Assembly: GCA_037176705.1 (NCBI GenBank) | Contig: CM073886.1 | Coordinates: forward strand, 7,150,001-7,214,000 | Length of the DNA: 64,000 nucleotides | Source: Molossus alvarezi | Lineage: Eukaryota > Chordata > Mammalia > Chiroptera > Molossidae | Direction: 5' to 3' | Shown here: positions 12,501 through 22,608 of the stretch, piece after piece | Layout of the letters: each line of letters opens with the position of its first letter | Position numbering within the stretch: position 1 is the stretch's first letter | Notes under the pieces: model-generated | What the model saw: the letters and a program-made list of their open reading frames with translations, nothing else | Told to the model about the DNA's origin: nothing | The model's database searches: none | Translations under genes and position numbers: made by a program

Positions 12501-15500
12501 GGCCCCAGCAGCTCCTGGCCTGTGGACACGCTTCGAGCGTTGTCTACACCGACGTTACCGCCGCTGCTCCTCAAAACGACCGTGCGAGGCGAGCACCTTC
12601 GTTATTCTCATTTCCAGATGAGGAAACCGAGGCTCAGAAAAGCAAATGCACCCAGTTAGGTATTCAACACGGTTTTGAGAGCCAGCTGTAGAAGAGGGCC
12701 CTGGGGATCCACCGACAACAAGGCACATGTATCCCTGCTGCGGCGGCACTCAGTTCCAGGAGGAGGGGCACTCAGTTCCATGAACGGATAAACGAGATGA
12801 TCACTGATTGTGCTAAGTAAGTGCGGTGAGGAAGACTCACAGGGCGATGTCACAGGGCATGCTGGGCAGGGACCCCTTCCGAAACAGGCCACCGTTGATC
12901 CACATGGATGGTTTGAAAATGTCACTTAGAGTGAAGCCAACCAGACCGGCGATGGACTGGCTGTGGGGTTCAGGAAAAAGAGGGCTCTGTATCACTCCCA
13001 GGTTCAGTGTGTCTCGCCACAAGCTGTGTGGGTGAGCCGGGGTTTAAATCCCGATGAGTCTGCCTCCAAACACTGACTCTGAGTCATGCTCCTGTCTCTC
13101 TCAGAAAATTGCATTTTAAGCTTTGGACCAATACTCTTAATAAATAGTCAGCAGTGTTTCATTGTTAAATGAAACATAAGGTCATGTTCTATATCTCTAA
13201 GAACTTTGTAATGGAACAGATGAGTCTGGTGCTCATGAAGAAGCAACGTACAGTATAAATCAACCCCACACATGTGGTACAAGAATCAGTACAGAAGGAT
13301 GCAGGGGACACTGTGCATCTGAAGGCTCAGACCAGAGCATCTAAAGCATGGTTCCCCGCAGCATCAGTGACACCTTGGGACCTGTTAGAAATGCACATTT
13401 TCAGGCCCCAAAGCACCACTGAATCCAAATCTCTGGGATTCTGTTTTTAACAACCCATCGGAAGGTGGAGAAGCCCTGGCCTAAAGTGCCAGACTCGGGG
13501 TGAAGCCACTGCACCTTCCCGCCTCCTGCCCCACATCTCGGCTCCACCAGCTCCCCCCTGAATCTTCAACTAGGCCCGGAACAGCCAAAAACTATGCCCC
13601 AATCCTGAGCTCTCCTGAGCCAGGACCACACCCTCTCCCACTCCTTCCGTCTGAGAAATGGCACACACTTGCAAAGAAGCTCGAGTAGAAATTAAGAGAG
13701 AAGCAAAATAACCCTCAAGACAATAAAACACAAGCACCCCGAGATGTACCTGTTTACAAAGCCAGCTGAGCTTTGGAATAAGCTAAGGATTTAAGACCGA
13801 CCCATGACACTTACCAGCTGTCTGATGTCGGGGGGCTGTGTAACCTCTCCGTGCTCCACTTACCTGTCTTTAGAAGATGTGTGACTGTCTTCCCGAGGAG
13901 CCGCGAAGACCGCATGGAAGACGTACGCGCAGCGTCCGTCTGCGCCCCGATGCGCGGTGGGCCTTCCTGCAGTGTGAGCCTTCGGAAGGCAGCCTGTGCG
14001 GTGCACTGGGCTCCGTGAGCCAGCCTGCATTTCAAGCCCCGGGGCCTGACAAGGGAGCCCCGGCCATACGTGGAGGGGCTGGTTAGCCCAGGAGAGGTGC
14101 GCAGGAGCTAGAGTGTTGTTCCATTTATAACTTGGCCGAGCCAGCCGATGTTCCTATGGCGAACATATTCCTGAGACCGAACACAATTTCCTGCCTCCAA
14201 CACGCTTTATAAACCTTGTTATCGGTCATGTCTTTCATGGTTGGAGGCTGCATTCCAAAAGATTCAACAGCAACTCTGTACTAATCAAACACCACAGGGA
14301 GGTCTTCTCGGTGTACCTGGGACAGTGAAGCTTTTGGACGAGGCAGAGTCCGTAGATTTGAACGTGAGCTTGACCTTTGCCCCACCTTTCTTACCACGTT
14401 CTGGACATGAGAATGTGACCATTTTCTAATTTTTTCCTAAACTTCCTTGGGAGAGTCATAGGAAGCCAAGAACTTGGACCTCTTAAAAGCATTTTTCTCA
14501 ACAAGATTGCTTCTCAGTACTTCTTGTCAAATGCTATTTTTGGTCCACAGTTTTAATTTTGTCTACAGCTGAACCAGAGTTTTGGGGGCATCCACTTTTA
14601 TTCTGTAGCAACTGCTATCAGTACCACTGATTGTGCTCTCTGACCCATGTGCTCTGCCGTGGTCGGGTCAGCGGAGAGAGGGGTCCCGGCCTCGGGCAGA
14701 CAGGACGGGGTGCGGACGGTTCTGCGAAGCCCAGCTGGCCCTCGGGCGTCCAGCAGATAGAAGGGCCTGAGGCACCTGCCATTTCTTAGGTCATGTGCTT
14801 CATTAAACAAGAAAATGAAGCTACAACATTGGACTTTTAAATTGTGGTGGACTTCGAATGTTCACATTTATTAAATGAACAGTTTAAATGCAGATAAAAA
14901 TACAGAGGCTAAATATACAGCCTCACCCAGGGACCCTGCGACACCTGCACTTGAGGCCCCAGCTAAACGGTCAGCACGACGCCGCGGATGTTGCGTGAGA
15001 AGCAGGAAGGAGCTGGGTGTGGGCAGCGCAGGGCTCCATGCCCACCCCTGGGCTGGTGGTTCCCATGTGCACAGGGTGCGGGTGGAGAGCCCGCGCTGCG
15101 GGTCAGAATGAGGAAAGAGGAGCTAGGCTTCAGGCTGAGCAGAGGGAGGCCTGGGAGCGAGCCCAGCTGGCAAAGGAGACAGGAGGAACCGCGGCCCAGC
15201 TGGGGTGAGGGGTGCCGGGCAGGCGCCAGGCGGCGGTGAGCATGTTAGCTCAGGGCCGAGGAGCCCAGGACGACAGAAGGTGACCCGAAAGCTAGCCATG
15301 GGGACATGAAGACGGCGGAGATTCTGAGGGGCCAGGGGCCAGGGGCCAGGATTAGGCCCTGGGCGGGGTAATGGCAGACTCGACAAGGATGGAAAAGCAT
15401 CACCCCCTTGGCCTGGCTTCTCTGGAAAACCGGATTGGGAGTTGGGAGACCGTGTTTCAGTTCTGCCTCTGACAGACCTGGCCGGGCGAAGGTAACCAGG

Positions 15501-18500
15501 TCCCTTCCCAACTCTGAGACCTTCCCTTCATCTGCGAAAGGGTTAAACTGATCTCTGCCTCCCTCATGTGGTTTTGAAGACAAGGATAGTGTGACCGCTC
15601 GCCTCTCCCTCAGAGCTGGGGACTGACTGCGCACGGGGGCAGGTCTCGGCTCTCTCGGGCCCCCAGCAGGACGCCTGTGCTGCGTGCCCATCACGCGGAC
15701 GAGGAGGGCTCGGGCCCGGAGGCCAGGTGGGTCTGCAGAAGGGTCAGGATGCTGCTCAGCAAAGAACAGACCCGGCACAGAAGTGCAGAAACGGGGAGAG
15801 AGGAGCAGAACCAGCACGTTGGGTTTCTATGAGTGTAAAATGAGGAACAGCTGCTGAACCACGTGAGCTGCTGAGAAGATGAGGAGAGAAATGCGACGCA
15901 TATCTGCCGTGTCCAGCGATGGCACCCCCTTGGCAGCGCGGAGGAACAGAGGTGTCCCTTGGGCCCGGGGTGAGCCCGACACAGGTCGCTGTGTTCGCAC
16001 TGGCTCCAGGTGTGTCCGCTCCACCTGAGTCACCACGACAGCAGCTGGTGCATTGTCGGCACCTCCTGGGTCAGACCCTGGGCCAAGTGCGTTAGGTACT
16101 GGCACTCGGTCCATCCTCACTATAACTTTTTTTAAAAACATGTTTTTACTGATTTTTTTGAGAGAGGAAGGGAGAGAGAGAGAGAAACATCGATTGAGAG
16201 AGAAACATTGATCGGCTGCCTCCTGCACGCCCCCTACTGGGCATCGAGCCTGAAACCCGGGCATGTGCCCTGATGGGGAATCGAACTGGGACCTCTCAGT
16301 CCATGGGACGATGCTCAATCCACGGAGCCACACCAGCGGGCTGTCCTCAGTATAATCTTATGTTACTGTCCAAACTTGACCGAGACGGAAACCGAGGTTC
16401 CGACAGGTGCGGTAAGAGGGCCGTGGTCTGTAAAGTCATGGAGCCATGAACTCATGTAACCTGATCCTGCCTCCTGGAGCTGACCAGGGTCAGGTCACAT
16501 TGTGGGCAGGCCTGGGGTCTGCTCACCTGTGGGCCTTGTGTCCTCCACAGATCAAGTGGCCTGTGCAGACCCAGAGATCTGCCGGAAGGTCTGCGGCAAC
16601 CCCTCTGGCTGCTCGGACATCGCGTATCCCAAACTTGTGCTGGAGCTCCTGCCCACCGGTAACCTCCCTCACCCGCGGCGGCACCCGGGAGGAGGGCACT
16701 GCTGGGCTCTGCCTGAGGGAGGGCCACGCGGGGTGGTGGTGGGAGCCCCAGAGCCAGGGCTCCCCCGACCCCGCCACCGAGTCCTTCCTCATGGCTCCCC
16801 CCCAGAGTTCTGCTTCCCCAGAGGTGAACCTCCTGGGGGTCAGCTGGCTGTGGGCCTGGGGTCAGGGGTCATGAGAGAAGGCAGCGGCCGTGAGCGCAGA
16901 GAGCCTGAGGCCAGACCCCCCTTCTCCCCAGGGCTCCGTGGGCTCATGATGGCTGTGATGGTAGCGGCGCTCATGTCCTCCCTCACCTCCATCTTCAACA
17001 GCGCCAGCACCATCTTCACCATGGACCTCTGGCACCACGTGCGGCCGCGGGCCTCTGAGAAGGAGCTCATGATTGTGGGCAGGTAAGCTCTTCTTGGGCG
17101 GGCGGGGCCAGGGAGGGAACTGTCCAGAGCCTGGGGGAGGAAGCTGAGCCCAGCCAGAGGCAAGCTTCCTTACCCAGGCTCAGCCCCCGCTGACGGTGAA
17201 ATGAGGTACATTAGGACCCCATGTGTAAGTCACTCATTCATTCAAGAGTTGTTCGATGAGCACCTACTATGTCCAGACGCTGGACATAAAGCAATGGAAA
17301 GAAACAACTCAGTTCTGTATGCATGGAGCTAGAGGAGAAGGGTAAATAACCAGGCAACTATAACCCCAACAGTGCCATGACGGGGGTCAGGAGACCTAGG
17401 GTTCAGAGAGGAGTCCCCAACCTGGACGGGCCTGAGGGTGAACAGTGGTTAGCCAGGTAAAGGGGAGGAGGTGTCCTGTGTTTAGGGGGGAAAGGTTTCT
17501 CGACCAAGACTTCTGCAATCCCTGAAGTCTAGCGGGAAACAGAAATGCTGCACATGTAAAATACACGTAAAGAAGCCCCGGGACGCTGCCCCTGCGGGAA
17601 GCTGCACCCCGAGAGCTGTCTCAGCCTCGGCTCAGGACCACGGTTCTGAGCTGGGGCACCAAAAGCATAGCTGTAAGAGAAAACAAGGACACACTAGCCA
17701 CCATTAAGAAAACGAGAAGACAGGCCGCAGAGGAGGGGAAACTATCTGCAAACCCTAATGTCTGATGAAGGACAGTGACGCAGAATAAACTGCAAAACAT
17801 GACCGTTGTCTGGGAAACTGCGAAACCCCCACACACCCACGAGAATGACCATCACCAGAGAGACGAGGGGAAACTGGAACCCTCCCAAGCTGCAGGTCGG
17901 AAGGTGAAGGGTTCAGCTGTTCACTCAGGCAGTTTCTTAAGCAGTTAAACATAAACCTACCACACAACCGCCAACTGCACGCCTAGGAAGGAAACGGAGT
18001 CTGCGTGGGACTTGTACAGATGCTCACGGCAGCATGTTCTCACAAACGCAAATCGCAGAAACAACCTGATGTGCATGCTCGAGGGGGAGACACGGGGTAT
18101 GGACCGGCGTGTCCACTCCGCCGTGGGGGGCGGGGAGTGTCCTGCAAAGTCAGCACCAGCTGACATCACACGCCTCACCAAGCTGCCCTGACCAAACAGA
18201 GCAGGCTGATTTTTAAGATGATAATTTTGCATGGCCCTTGGCAGAAAACAGGCTCCCCACCCGATTCAGCAGAATACTTGCCACAAAACAGGGACTGCAG
18301 TGCTGACGCGCGATGCACGGATGGCCCTCAGACATGCTGAATGGAGGATGCCAACTGCCGAACACACAGACTGTCCGGCCCGCTGCTGCTGTGAGATGTC
18401 CGGAAGGGACAGCCTCCAGACAGACGCCAAGTGCTTGCTTAGGGCGGGAATGAGAATGACCTGGAAGTGGGCATGGGGACTTCCCAGCACCACTCGCCTG

Positions 18501-21276
18501 GATGAAACCACCTCCACAAAGCCATAAACCAAGGAGAGATTCCCAGGGAAGAAGGCAGTGACGTGGTCTCTCTCCACCTGCACCAGGCTGTTTGTGCTGC
18601 TCCTGGTGTTGGTCTCCATCCTCTGGATCCCGGTGATCCAGGCCAGCCATGGCGGCCAGCTCTTCATCTACATCCAGTCCATCAGCTCCTACCTGCAGCC
18701 GCCCGTGGCCGTGGTCTTCATCATGGGGTGTTTCTGGAAGCGGAGCAACGAGAAGGTAACTGCGGCTCACCCCGGCCCCCGCACACCCCGGTGCTGCGTG
18801 AGGACGGAGAGGAGGGGACGGGAAGGGGGACCTGAGGGTGCCCTAATGTGGGTGTCCTCGGGGACGATGAGTTCTGTGGAGGCCGATACAGGGAGGGTGT
18901 TACCCGGCCTTCGCATAGAAGCAACAGGGGTTCTATTTCGATGCACATTCTCATGACCAGGAAAGCTGAATCAACAAGGGATGAGTAAGTTATATGTGAT
19001 TAATTATGTGTGAAAGATAAACAGAGCCCTGGCCAGTTTGGCTCAGCGGTTAGAGCGTCGGCCTGCGGTCCGGAGAGACTCGGGTTCGGTTCCCGCTAAG
19101 GGCATGTACCTCGGTTGCAGTTTGTCCCCGGCCCTGGTTGGTCGTGCGGGTGGCAGCCACTCGATGTGTCCCTTCACGTCGATGTTTCTCTCTCTCTCTC
19201 TCTTCCTCTCTCTCCCTCCCACTCTATCTGTACAAAAAATGGAAAAAATGTCCTCGGGTGAGGATAAAAAAAAAAAAAAGATAAACAGATAAGTGCTCCC
19301 ACCCTTTTCAAATCACGGGCCCCTGCAGAGGCGGCTTGCTGAGTTCCCGGGGCCGGAGCCCGCCGCCCGCCAGCCCTGGGTGGCACTAAGCGGGCCTTCT
19401 CTGATTTGCAGGGTGCCTTCGCGGGTCTGACCGTGGGCCTGCTCCTGGGCCTGGTCCGGCTGATCCTGGACTTCATTTACACGCAGCCGCAGTGCCACCA
19501 GCCGGATGAGCGCCCCTCTGTGGTGAAGGACGTCCACTACCTCTACTTCTCCATGATTCTGTCCGCCGTCACCCTCGGCACCATGTCCACCGTGAGCTGG
19601 CTCACAGAGCCGCCCTCCAGGGAGATGGTGCGTCTGGGTTTGACTGTGGCTCCACGGAGACTGCGCGGCGAGTGGCAGGGAGGGCACCCACCTGGCTGAG
19701 CTGAGAGGTCCCGCGTGGGGCTTTGGGGGAGCCTGAGTTCAGCACTCCGACAAACCATCAGGAGCAGCTCCGGCTGCAGCGGCTGTCCCCAGGCCCCACG
19801 CGGGCTGGCCGCTGCTCGGGACTCACCCTCCTGTTCTCACTAAGCAAGAGCACAGACACTCGTCCCAGCACGTCCGGCAAAGCTCCCTGTTCCCATGGAC
19901 AGTCAGCTCAAGACACGCTCACCTGCAAACCAATCGGTCCCTGTGGCCAGAGAAAGGGTTGTGCTGAGCGGCTGACCGCTGGGTCCCACAATACCCCAGG
20001 GCTGGGGTTAAGCTCCGGGGACAAGCATGAGGGAGAGTTAGACCCAACTCGAGAATTAGGGTTGTTAAGAAAGGGGCGGGCTGGTGCGGGAGTGCCCACT
20101 GGTTCCCAGCACGCGTGGGGGCGCGAGAGCGGACCAGGCAGACGAAGATGTGAAGGCCGAAGGTGGGGTTGGGCCGGCCGGGGCGGAAGGGACGACCGCC
20201 AGTCTCACATCCATCTCTGCTCCCTAGCTCAGTCGCCTGACCTGGTTCACGCGTCACGACGCCAGGGTCCAGCAGGACCAGCCGCCTCCGCTGCCTCCAT
20301 CCCTGGCCCCGAACGGCAGCGCACAGCTGGTGCCCGGTCCGGGAGCCCCGTCCCAGCCGCACGGTGAGCGGCCTCTGCCCGCTTACAGCAGCACCTGGAG
20401 AAGCGTCACGTGTGCGAGGGGGGGTTTCTCACATCACAAGTCGGAAAGGGCAGCTTCGGCTTTCGGCGTCCTCGGGGTGCCAGGGACCTTCAACAGACGC
20501 CTCAGCTGGGCAAGTCAGCAAACACTGGTTGGGATTTCACAAAAAACTCCAGATGTCCATCTTCTCTTGAAAAATAGGAAGATCTGGAGCCCTGGGCCCG
20601 TGTGTCCGCCCAGGACTGTCTGGAGCTGTAGAGAGGTGCCCGGAGGCCAGGATGCCCTGCAGGGAGCCGAGGTCCTCACCAGCCCCCGCTGCTCCGTGGC
20701 CCTGAGGCAGCTGGCTATGAATCCACATCCACTAAGGGGAGGCGGGGGCACAGGGCCACATGTTTCAAAGAAATGAGAGAATATCTCCTGGTGGAGGTGA
20801 GAAATATTCTGATGTGTTGAATATCCAAAGTGGCCCCCTGATTCCTAGATCTCCCCTGCCTGACTCCATAGGACCGGAGAACGGTGAGAAGTCTATAAAC
20901 ACCAGTTTTCTGGAATAAAGCAGCCTTCCAGAATTACACTATTAACCCACACCTTCCAGCAAAGACACAGAAAATATTTATCACGGTGCATGAAACACAC
21001 CAGGTCAGGCCCCGCTCCTCTGCTCTGGGGACACGGCCCCTCCTGATGACCTTTCCTTGGTTCCTTTCAGGGGACGGGACCCGGAAGCAGCCCAGGGTGC
21101 TGAGAGCCATGCTGTGGCTGTGCGGGATGGACGGCGAGGGCCAGGCGGAGCCCCTGGGCAGGGCGGACCCCGTCATCGCGTCCCTGGAAGAAAACCCCTC
21201 GGTGAGAGCCCTTCTGGACATCAACCTCATCCTGTGCATCAGCGTCAGCATCTTCCTCTGGGGCTACTTTGCTTAG
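720..21276 (+). CDS. SLC5A11: SLC5A11 (SMIT2/SGLT6) sodium/myo-inositol cotransporter, 3' part, nine coding exons
   Basis: This is the C-terminal ~470 residues of a 14-helix sodium/solute symporter (SSS family). SLC5A11 moves myo-inositol, D-chiro-inositol and some glucose with Na+ across the plasma membrane. Coding exons are 720-800, 5522-5727, 10980-11115, 16551-16658, 16932-17082, 18587-18755, 19412-19627, 20228-20363 and 21071-21276. Every boundary has AG/GT and the phases join without a break, giving 468 codons plus TAG. Motifs seen include [46 protein letters not shown] (the helix carrying sodium-site Ser/Thr residues) and the final hydrophobic helix ending WGYFA. It matches human SLC5A11 from memory far better than SGLT1-5, and the neighbouring ARHGAP17 supports this. 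The first ~190 residues lie left of the window. No stop or frameshift is seen, so the gene looks functional. Confidence 0.96.
1070..2080 (-). mobile_element. Old L1 (L1M-type) fragment containing an inverted repeat
   Basis: This AT-rich stretch resembles, from memory, antisense ancient mammalian L1 sequence (tracts such as gcaggttccttgtagacatcatatagttgc and tctgtggcttgcatag). Open frames here are short and show no conserved protein. A 67-bp inverted repeat (1466-1532 and 1994-2060) lies inside it. Confidence 0.6.
1466..2060. repeat. Inverted repeat, 67-bp arms, 461-bp spacer
   Basis: The left arm 1466-1532 and right arm 1994-2060 are reverse complements with a single mismatch by eye (66/67). 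The arms could pair as a stem with a 461-base loop in DNA or in the pre-mRNA of SLC5A11. Confidence 0.92.
2647..2917 (+). mobile_element. VES-type SINE
   Basis: It runs from a tRNA-like head (ccctggccggtttggctcag) through a CT-rich tract and the tail gtgaggat to an A-rich end. The target-site duplication gcaattgtag is exact at 2637-2646 and 2918-2927. Confidence 0.93.
3343..3637 (+). mobile_element. VES-type SINE with expanded (CT)n
   Basis: The head starts gccctggccgg at 3343 and the tail gtgaggat is followed by A-rich DNA. The internal pyrimidine tract has expanded to a long (CT)n at about 3506-3570. Flanks aaaagaaatt on both sides fit a target duplication. Confidence 0.9.
4265..4345 (-). 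mobile_element. L1 3'-end fragment (reverse)
   Basis: The T-rich start followed by tattacagatgtcccc and a C-rich run is the reverse complement of the 3' end of the L1 copy at 54,310-54,800 (approximate match by eye). It is a short 5'-truncated insertion. Confidence 0.5.
4473..4574 (+). mobile_element. Truncated VES-type SINE
   Basis: Only the tRNA-like first ~85 bp are present, followed directly by an A-run. The CT-rich and 3' tail parts are missing. Both flanks share tacc, an A-run and agccttc, as expected for a target-site duplication or a later internal deletion. Confidence 0.85.
4889..5405. mobile_element. hAT-Charlie-type DNA transposon remnant
   Basis: The ends read aaggtttcttaagcgg (left) and ggctaagaacc (right), an imperfect inverted pair like hAT-Charlie termini. 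The interior (gatctgtgggcagaattcag, tttggtttcctttctaatcc) resembles an ancient mammalian Charlie element from memory. A ~40-bp block at 5005-5044 does not belong to it and instead matches the SLC5A11 splice acceptor at 5504-5541. Confidence 0.65.
5522..5727 (+). CDS. SLC5A11: SLC5A11 exon B
   Basis: The acceptor is tctgtgtccag ending at 5521 and the donor gtacgg is at 5728. It encodes [15 protein letters not shown] through SLWYWCTDQ (68 codons after the split Ser), with an N-glycosylation-type NRT and NSS in the extracellular loop and the SSS-family LPWPG...SLWYW motif. A partial copy of its acceptor and first bases lies ~500 bp upstream (see findings). Confidence 0.96.
6455..6655 (+). mobile_element. 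VES-type SINE, diverged subfamily
   Basis: The head is gccctggccagtgtggctcag. The body differs from most copies here (ctggttcgattctcgtcagg, then a second tcaatcccc box). It ends in CT-rich DNA and caataaaaact. Confidence 0.85.
7231..7472 (+). mobile_element. VES-type SINE
   Basis: The head is at 7231 and the tail gtgaggatt plus A-run at ~7452-7472. The target duplication reads attta(t/c)gttttc just left of the head and at 7473-7484. Confidence 0.92.
8239..8425. repeat. 62-bp tandem repeat, 3 copies
   Basis: Units start at 8239, 8301 and 8363 with ggcaccgagg and continue through cgactcagcctgcacctcac to gtgacagcctcact. The first two are nearly identical and the third has diverged in its second half. 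It is intronic in SLC5A11, between exons B and C. Confidence 0.93.
10170..10400 (-). mobile_element. MIR-type SINE remnant
   Basis: The sequence cccattttatagaccagagg, then gaggcaaggagaggtaaaac and acagcaaagaagtggg has the conserved MIR pattern (lower bank balance of CpG, divergent). Orientation is inferred from memory of the consensus. Confidence 0.6.
10838..10979. repeat. 44-bp tandem repeat ending at a splice acceptor
   Basis: Units start at 10838, 10882 and 10926 with tgtccgag and end cggtcacccac or gtggtcacccac. A fourth unit would start at 10970, where the sequence is tgtcttccag, the acceptor of SLC5A11 exon C. The repeat therefore supplies the DNA directly before the acceptor. Confidence 0.95.
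10980..11115 (+). CDS. SLC5A11: SLC5A11 exon C
   Basis: The acceptor is gtcttccag ending at 10979 and the donor gtgaga is at 11116. It encodes [20 protein letters not shown] through MVSRVLFP, with the QR...A(K/R)..SHAK.G signature of SLC5 transporters. Its upstream flank is a 44-bp tandem repeat reaching the splice site. Confidence 0.95.
11827..12082 (+). mobile_element. VES-type SINE
   Basis: The head is gcctggccggtgtggttcag, with two B-box-like ggttcgattcc/ggttcaatccc stretches, a CT-rich tract, the tail ggtgaggattt and an A-run. Confidence 0.9.
12370..12670 (+). mobile_element. MIR-type SINE remnants
   Basis: The stretch agctgtgtgaccttgaacaa with cttggtttgtaaaatgggg (12,425-12,490) is the MIR core. 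Near 12,610-12,660, cagatgaggaaaccgaggct is a second MIR-like piece. Confidence 0.6.
13345..13485. mobile_element. MER5A-type hAT remnant
   Basis: The sequence gcatggttccccgcagcatc, then cctgttagaaatgcacattt and ctgaatccaaatctctggga matches the MER5A nonautonomous hAT-Charlie element from memory. Confidence 0.65.
16131..16341 (-). mobile_element. VES-type SINE (reverse)
   Basis: It runs from the T-rich left end through a GA-rich tract, atcggctgcctcctgcacgc, and the head complement ccacaccagcgggct. Flanks tcctcactataa and tcctcagtataa fit a target duplication. It lies in the SLC5A11 intron before exon D. Confidence 0.9.
16551..16658 (+). CDS. SLC5A11: SLC5A11 exon D
   Basis: The acceptor is tcctccacag at 16541-16550 and the donor gtaacc is at 16659. 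It encodes the cysteine-rich extracellular loop ([20 protein letters not shown], then [15 protein letters not shown]), with four Cys residues as in SLC5 relatives. Confidence 0.95.
16932..17082 (+). CDS. SLC5A11: SLC5A11 exon E
   Basis: The acceptor is ctccccag ending at 16931 and the donor gtaagc is at 17083. It encodes [19 protein letters not shown] through [14 protein letters not shown] to ELMIVG. This holds the transmembrane helix whose SSLTS/NSAST residues line the sodium site in the LeuT-fold SSS family. Confidence 0.96.
17660..18480 (+). mobile_element. Decayed L1 ORF2 3' region
   Basis: Pieces such as aaaacgagaagacaggccgc, ggaaactggaaccctcccaa and cctagg with gacttgtacagatgctcacg correspond in order to the end of mammalian L1 ORF2. 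The copy is strongly diverged and GC-shifted, and no reading frame survives. It fills much of the intron between SLC5A11 exons E and F. Confidence 0.6.
18587..18755 (+). CDS. SLC5A11: SLC5A11 exon F
   Basis: The acceptor is cctgcaccag ending at 18586 and the donor gtaact is at 18756. It encodes [20 protein letters not shown], then [20 protein letters not shown] and [15 protein letters not shown]: two transmembrane helices and the conserved [10 protein letters not shown] motif. Confidence 0.96.
19026..19276 (+). mobile_element. VES-type SINE, young copy
   Basis: The element is complete, from gccctggccagtttggctca to the tail ctcgggtgaggat plus A-run. The target duplication aaagataaacaga is exact at 19013-19025 and 19277-19289. 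It is very similar to the copy at 35,014, sharing the ctgtacaaaaaatgg variant. Confidence 0.95.
19412..19627 (+). CDS. SLC5A11: SLC5A11 exon G
   Basis: The acceptor is gatttgcag ending at 19411 and the donor gtgcgt is at 19628. It encodes exactly 72 codons from [20 protein letters not shown] through [14 protein letters not shown] to TEPPSREM, covering two late membrane helices. An aromatic-rich HYLYFS motif precedes the second helix. Confidence 0.95.
20228..20363 (+). CDS. SLC5A11: SLC5A11 exon H (variable intracellular loop)
   Basis: The acceptor is gctccctag ending at 20227 and the donor gtgagc is at 20364. It starts [18 protein letters not shown], matching the conserved loop start, then becomes a Pro/Gly-rich stretch ([20 protein letters not shown]). 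Compared with human from memory, the loop is about 12 residues shorter and the serine-rich part is missing. The phase (45 codons plus one base) fits both neighbours. Confidence 0.9.
21071..21276 (+). CDS. SLC5A11: SLC5A11 last coding exon
   Basis: The acceptor is ttcctttcag ending at 21070. It encodes [20 protein letters not shown] through [18 protein letters not shown] to WGYFA and TAG at 21274-21276. The final hydrophobic stretch is the last membrane helix of the family. Confidence 0.96.
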
Positions 21277-21376
21277 TGTGGGGGTGAACCTAGGGTCCAA
21301 GCACTCAATCTGTTTTCAATGCATCTTTTTTAATGAAGGGAAAAAAATAAAATAAAGCTTTGTTTGTTTACCATGA
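21277..21376 (+). terminator. SLC5A11: SLC5A11 3' UTR and polyadenylation signal
   Basis: A short 3' UTR follows the TAG. AATAAA occurs at 21351-21356, overlapping an A-rich run with a second AATAAA-like hexamer just before it, and a GT-rich stretch (tttgtttgttt) follows at ~21359. Cleavage is inferred near 21,370-21,376. Confidence 0.8.
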
Positions 21377-21566
21377 GCTTCAAGGATGTTTATGGGCCAG
21401 TTTCAACGTGACATCTAACCCTTTTCTTCTACAAAGGAACAAAGTTTAGAAGCTGGAAACTGGAGAGAAGCCTAAAAGCTCCTTGTCTCCAAAAGCGAGT
21501 TACTCACACTTCCTGCCCACGTGCAACAGCAACAGCCAAATTCAAAGGGGTAAAGAAGCCAGGAGA

Positions 21567-21819
21567 GCCCTGGCCGGTGTGGCTCAGCAGGTAGAGCGGC
21601 GGCCCGAGGACCATAGAGTCACAGGTTCGATTCCGGTCAAGGGCATGTACCTCAGTTGTGGTTTGCTCCCGGCCCTGGTCAGGTCATGCAGGAGGCAACC
21701 AGCTGATGCGTCTCTCTCACGTCGATGTTTCTCTCTCCTTCCCTCCCTCTCCCCCACTGTATCTGAAGATAAATGGAAAAATATCCTTGGGTGAGGATTT
21801 AGAAAATAAAAATAAAAAG
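21567..21819 (+). mobile_element. VES-type SINE
   Basis: The head is gccctggccggtgtggctca, followed by a CT-rich tract and the tail gggtgaggattt. The target duplication gaagccaggaga lies directly left of the head and at 21820-21831. Confidence 0.94.
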
Positions 21820-22608
21820 GAAGCCAGGAGACCTGAGACCTCCCAGCTCTGCGGCAGCCCTGTCTCCTGGGCCGTGCTGTGCACTTGAACTCGCCCCAGC
21901 TCACATTCAAGGTGCATCCTCTCTCTCCTCTTCTACTCTTGCTGGCTGTGGCTGAAGGTTTTCTCATTGTGAAATTTGCCCCTTGACATGGTCTCTGGGA
22001 AATGCACCTGAGTTGGTGCCCTGGAATGTTGTGTTATCAAAAAGTCGGGGAATTGTGTGCGTTTCCCAGGTTCTGCTTAGCCTGTTTCTCTGCTTAATTC
22101 CCCACAACAATGCATTCCTAAAACAACCAGCCAGAAAGATGGACAACTCCACAACCCATCTCTACCAGCCGAGGGCTTCTGATCGGAAGAGCTGTCACCA
22201 GCTCCGTGTGGAGCCAATCACCCTAACTTCTCTGCTCTGGGTCACAATGGGGCCCGCGGGCATGACCTGTAGGGCTGTTTGCCAATGCACAGCTGAAGGC
22301 AAGGGCAGGCCAACAGTTAGCCCTGAGACCATCTCTGGGGAGCCCAGGGCCATGAGCTCTTATTCTCGTCCGGAATAAAGGGGGCTGGAGGGGTGGACTG
22401 GAGCCACTTACTGACCTGACAACTGAAGAGTGGAGGAGACCTTCAAGGGAACCCGCCTTCCAGACTTCGAAGGAACGGGGACAGAAAACCTGGCCACTCA
22501 GTGGTGTGTTGGTGCCCTTGACACTTGGATGCAGCTGGTCCAAAGGTAAGTGTATCGTCATCTTAGCCTCCCCATCAAAGGCCGAGCTTTGGTCCACTAA
22601 TGCAAACG

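Larger units (their letters stand above)
11116..16550. other. SLC5A11 intron C-D
   Basis: The intron holds two VES SINEs, MIR pieces (12,370-12,670, ~13,790-13,880, 15,430-15,600) and a MER5A remnant. The rest, including 13,900-15,400, shows no exon or recognisable element. Confidence 0.7.
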
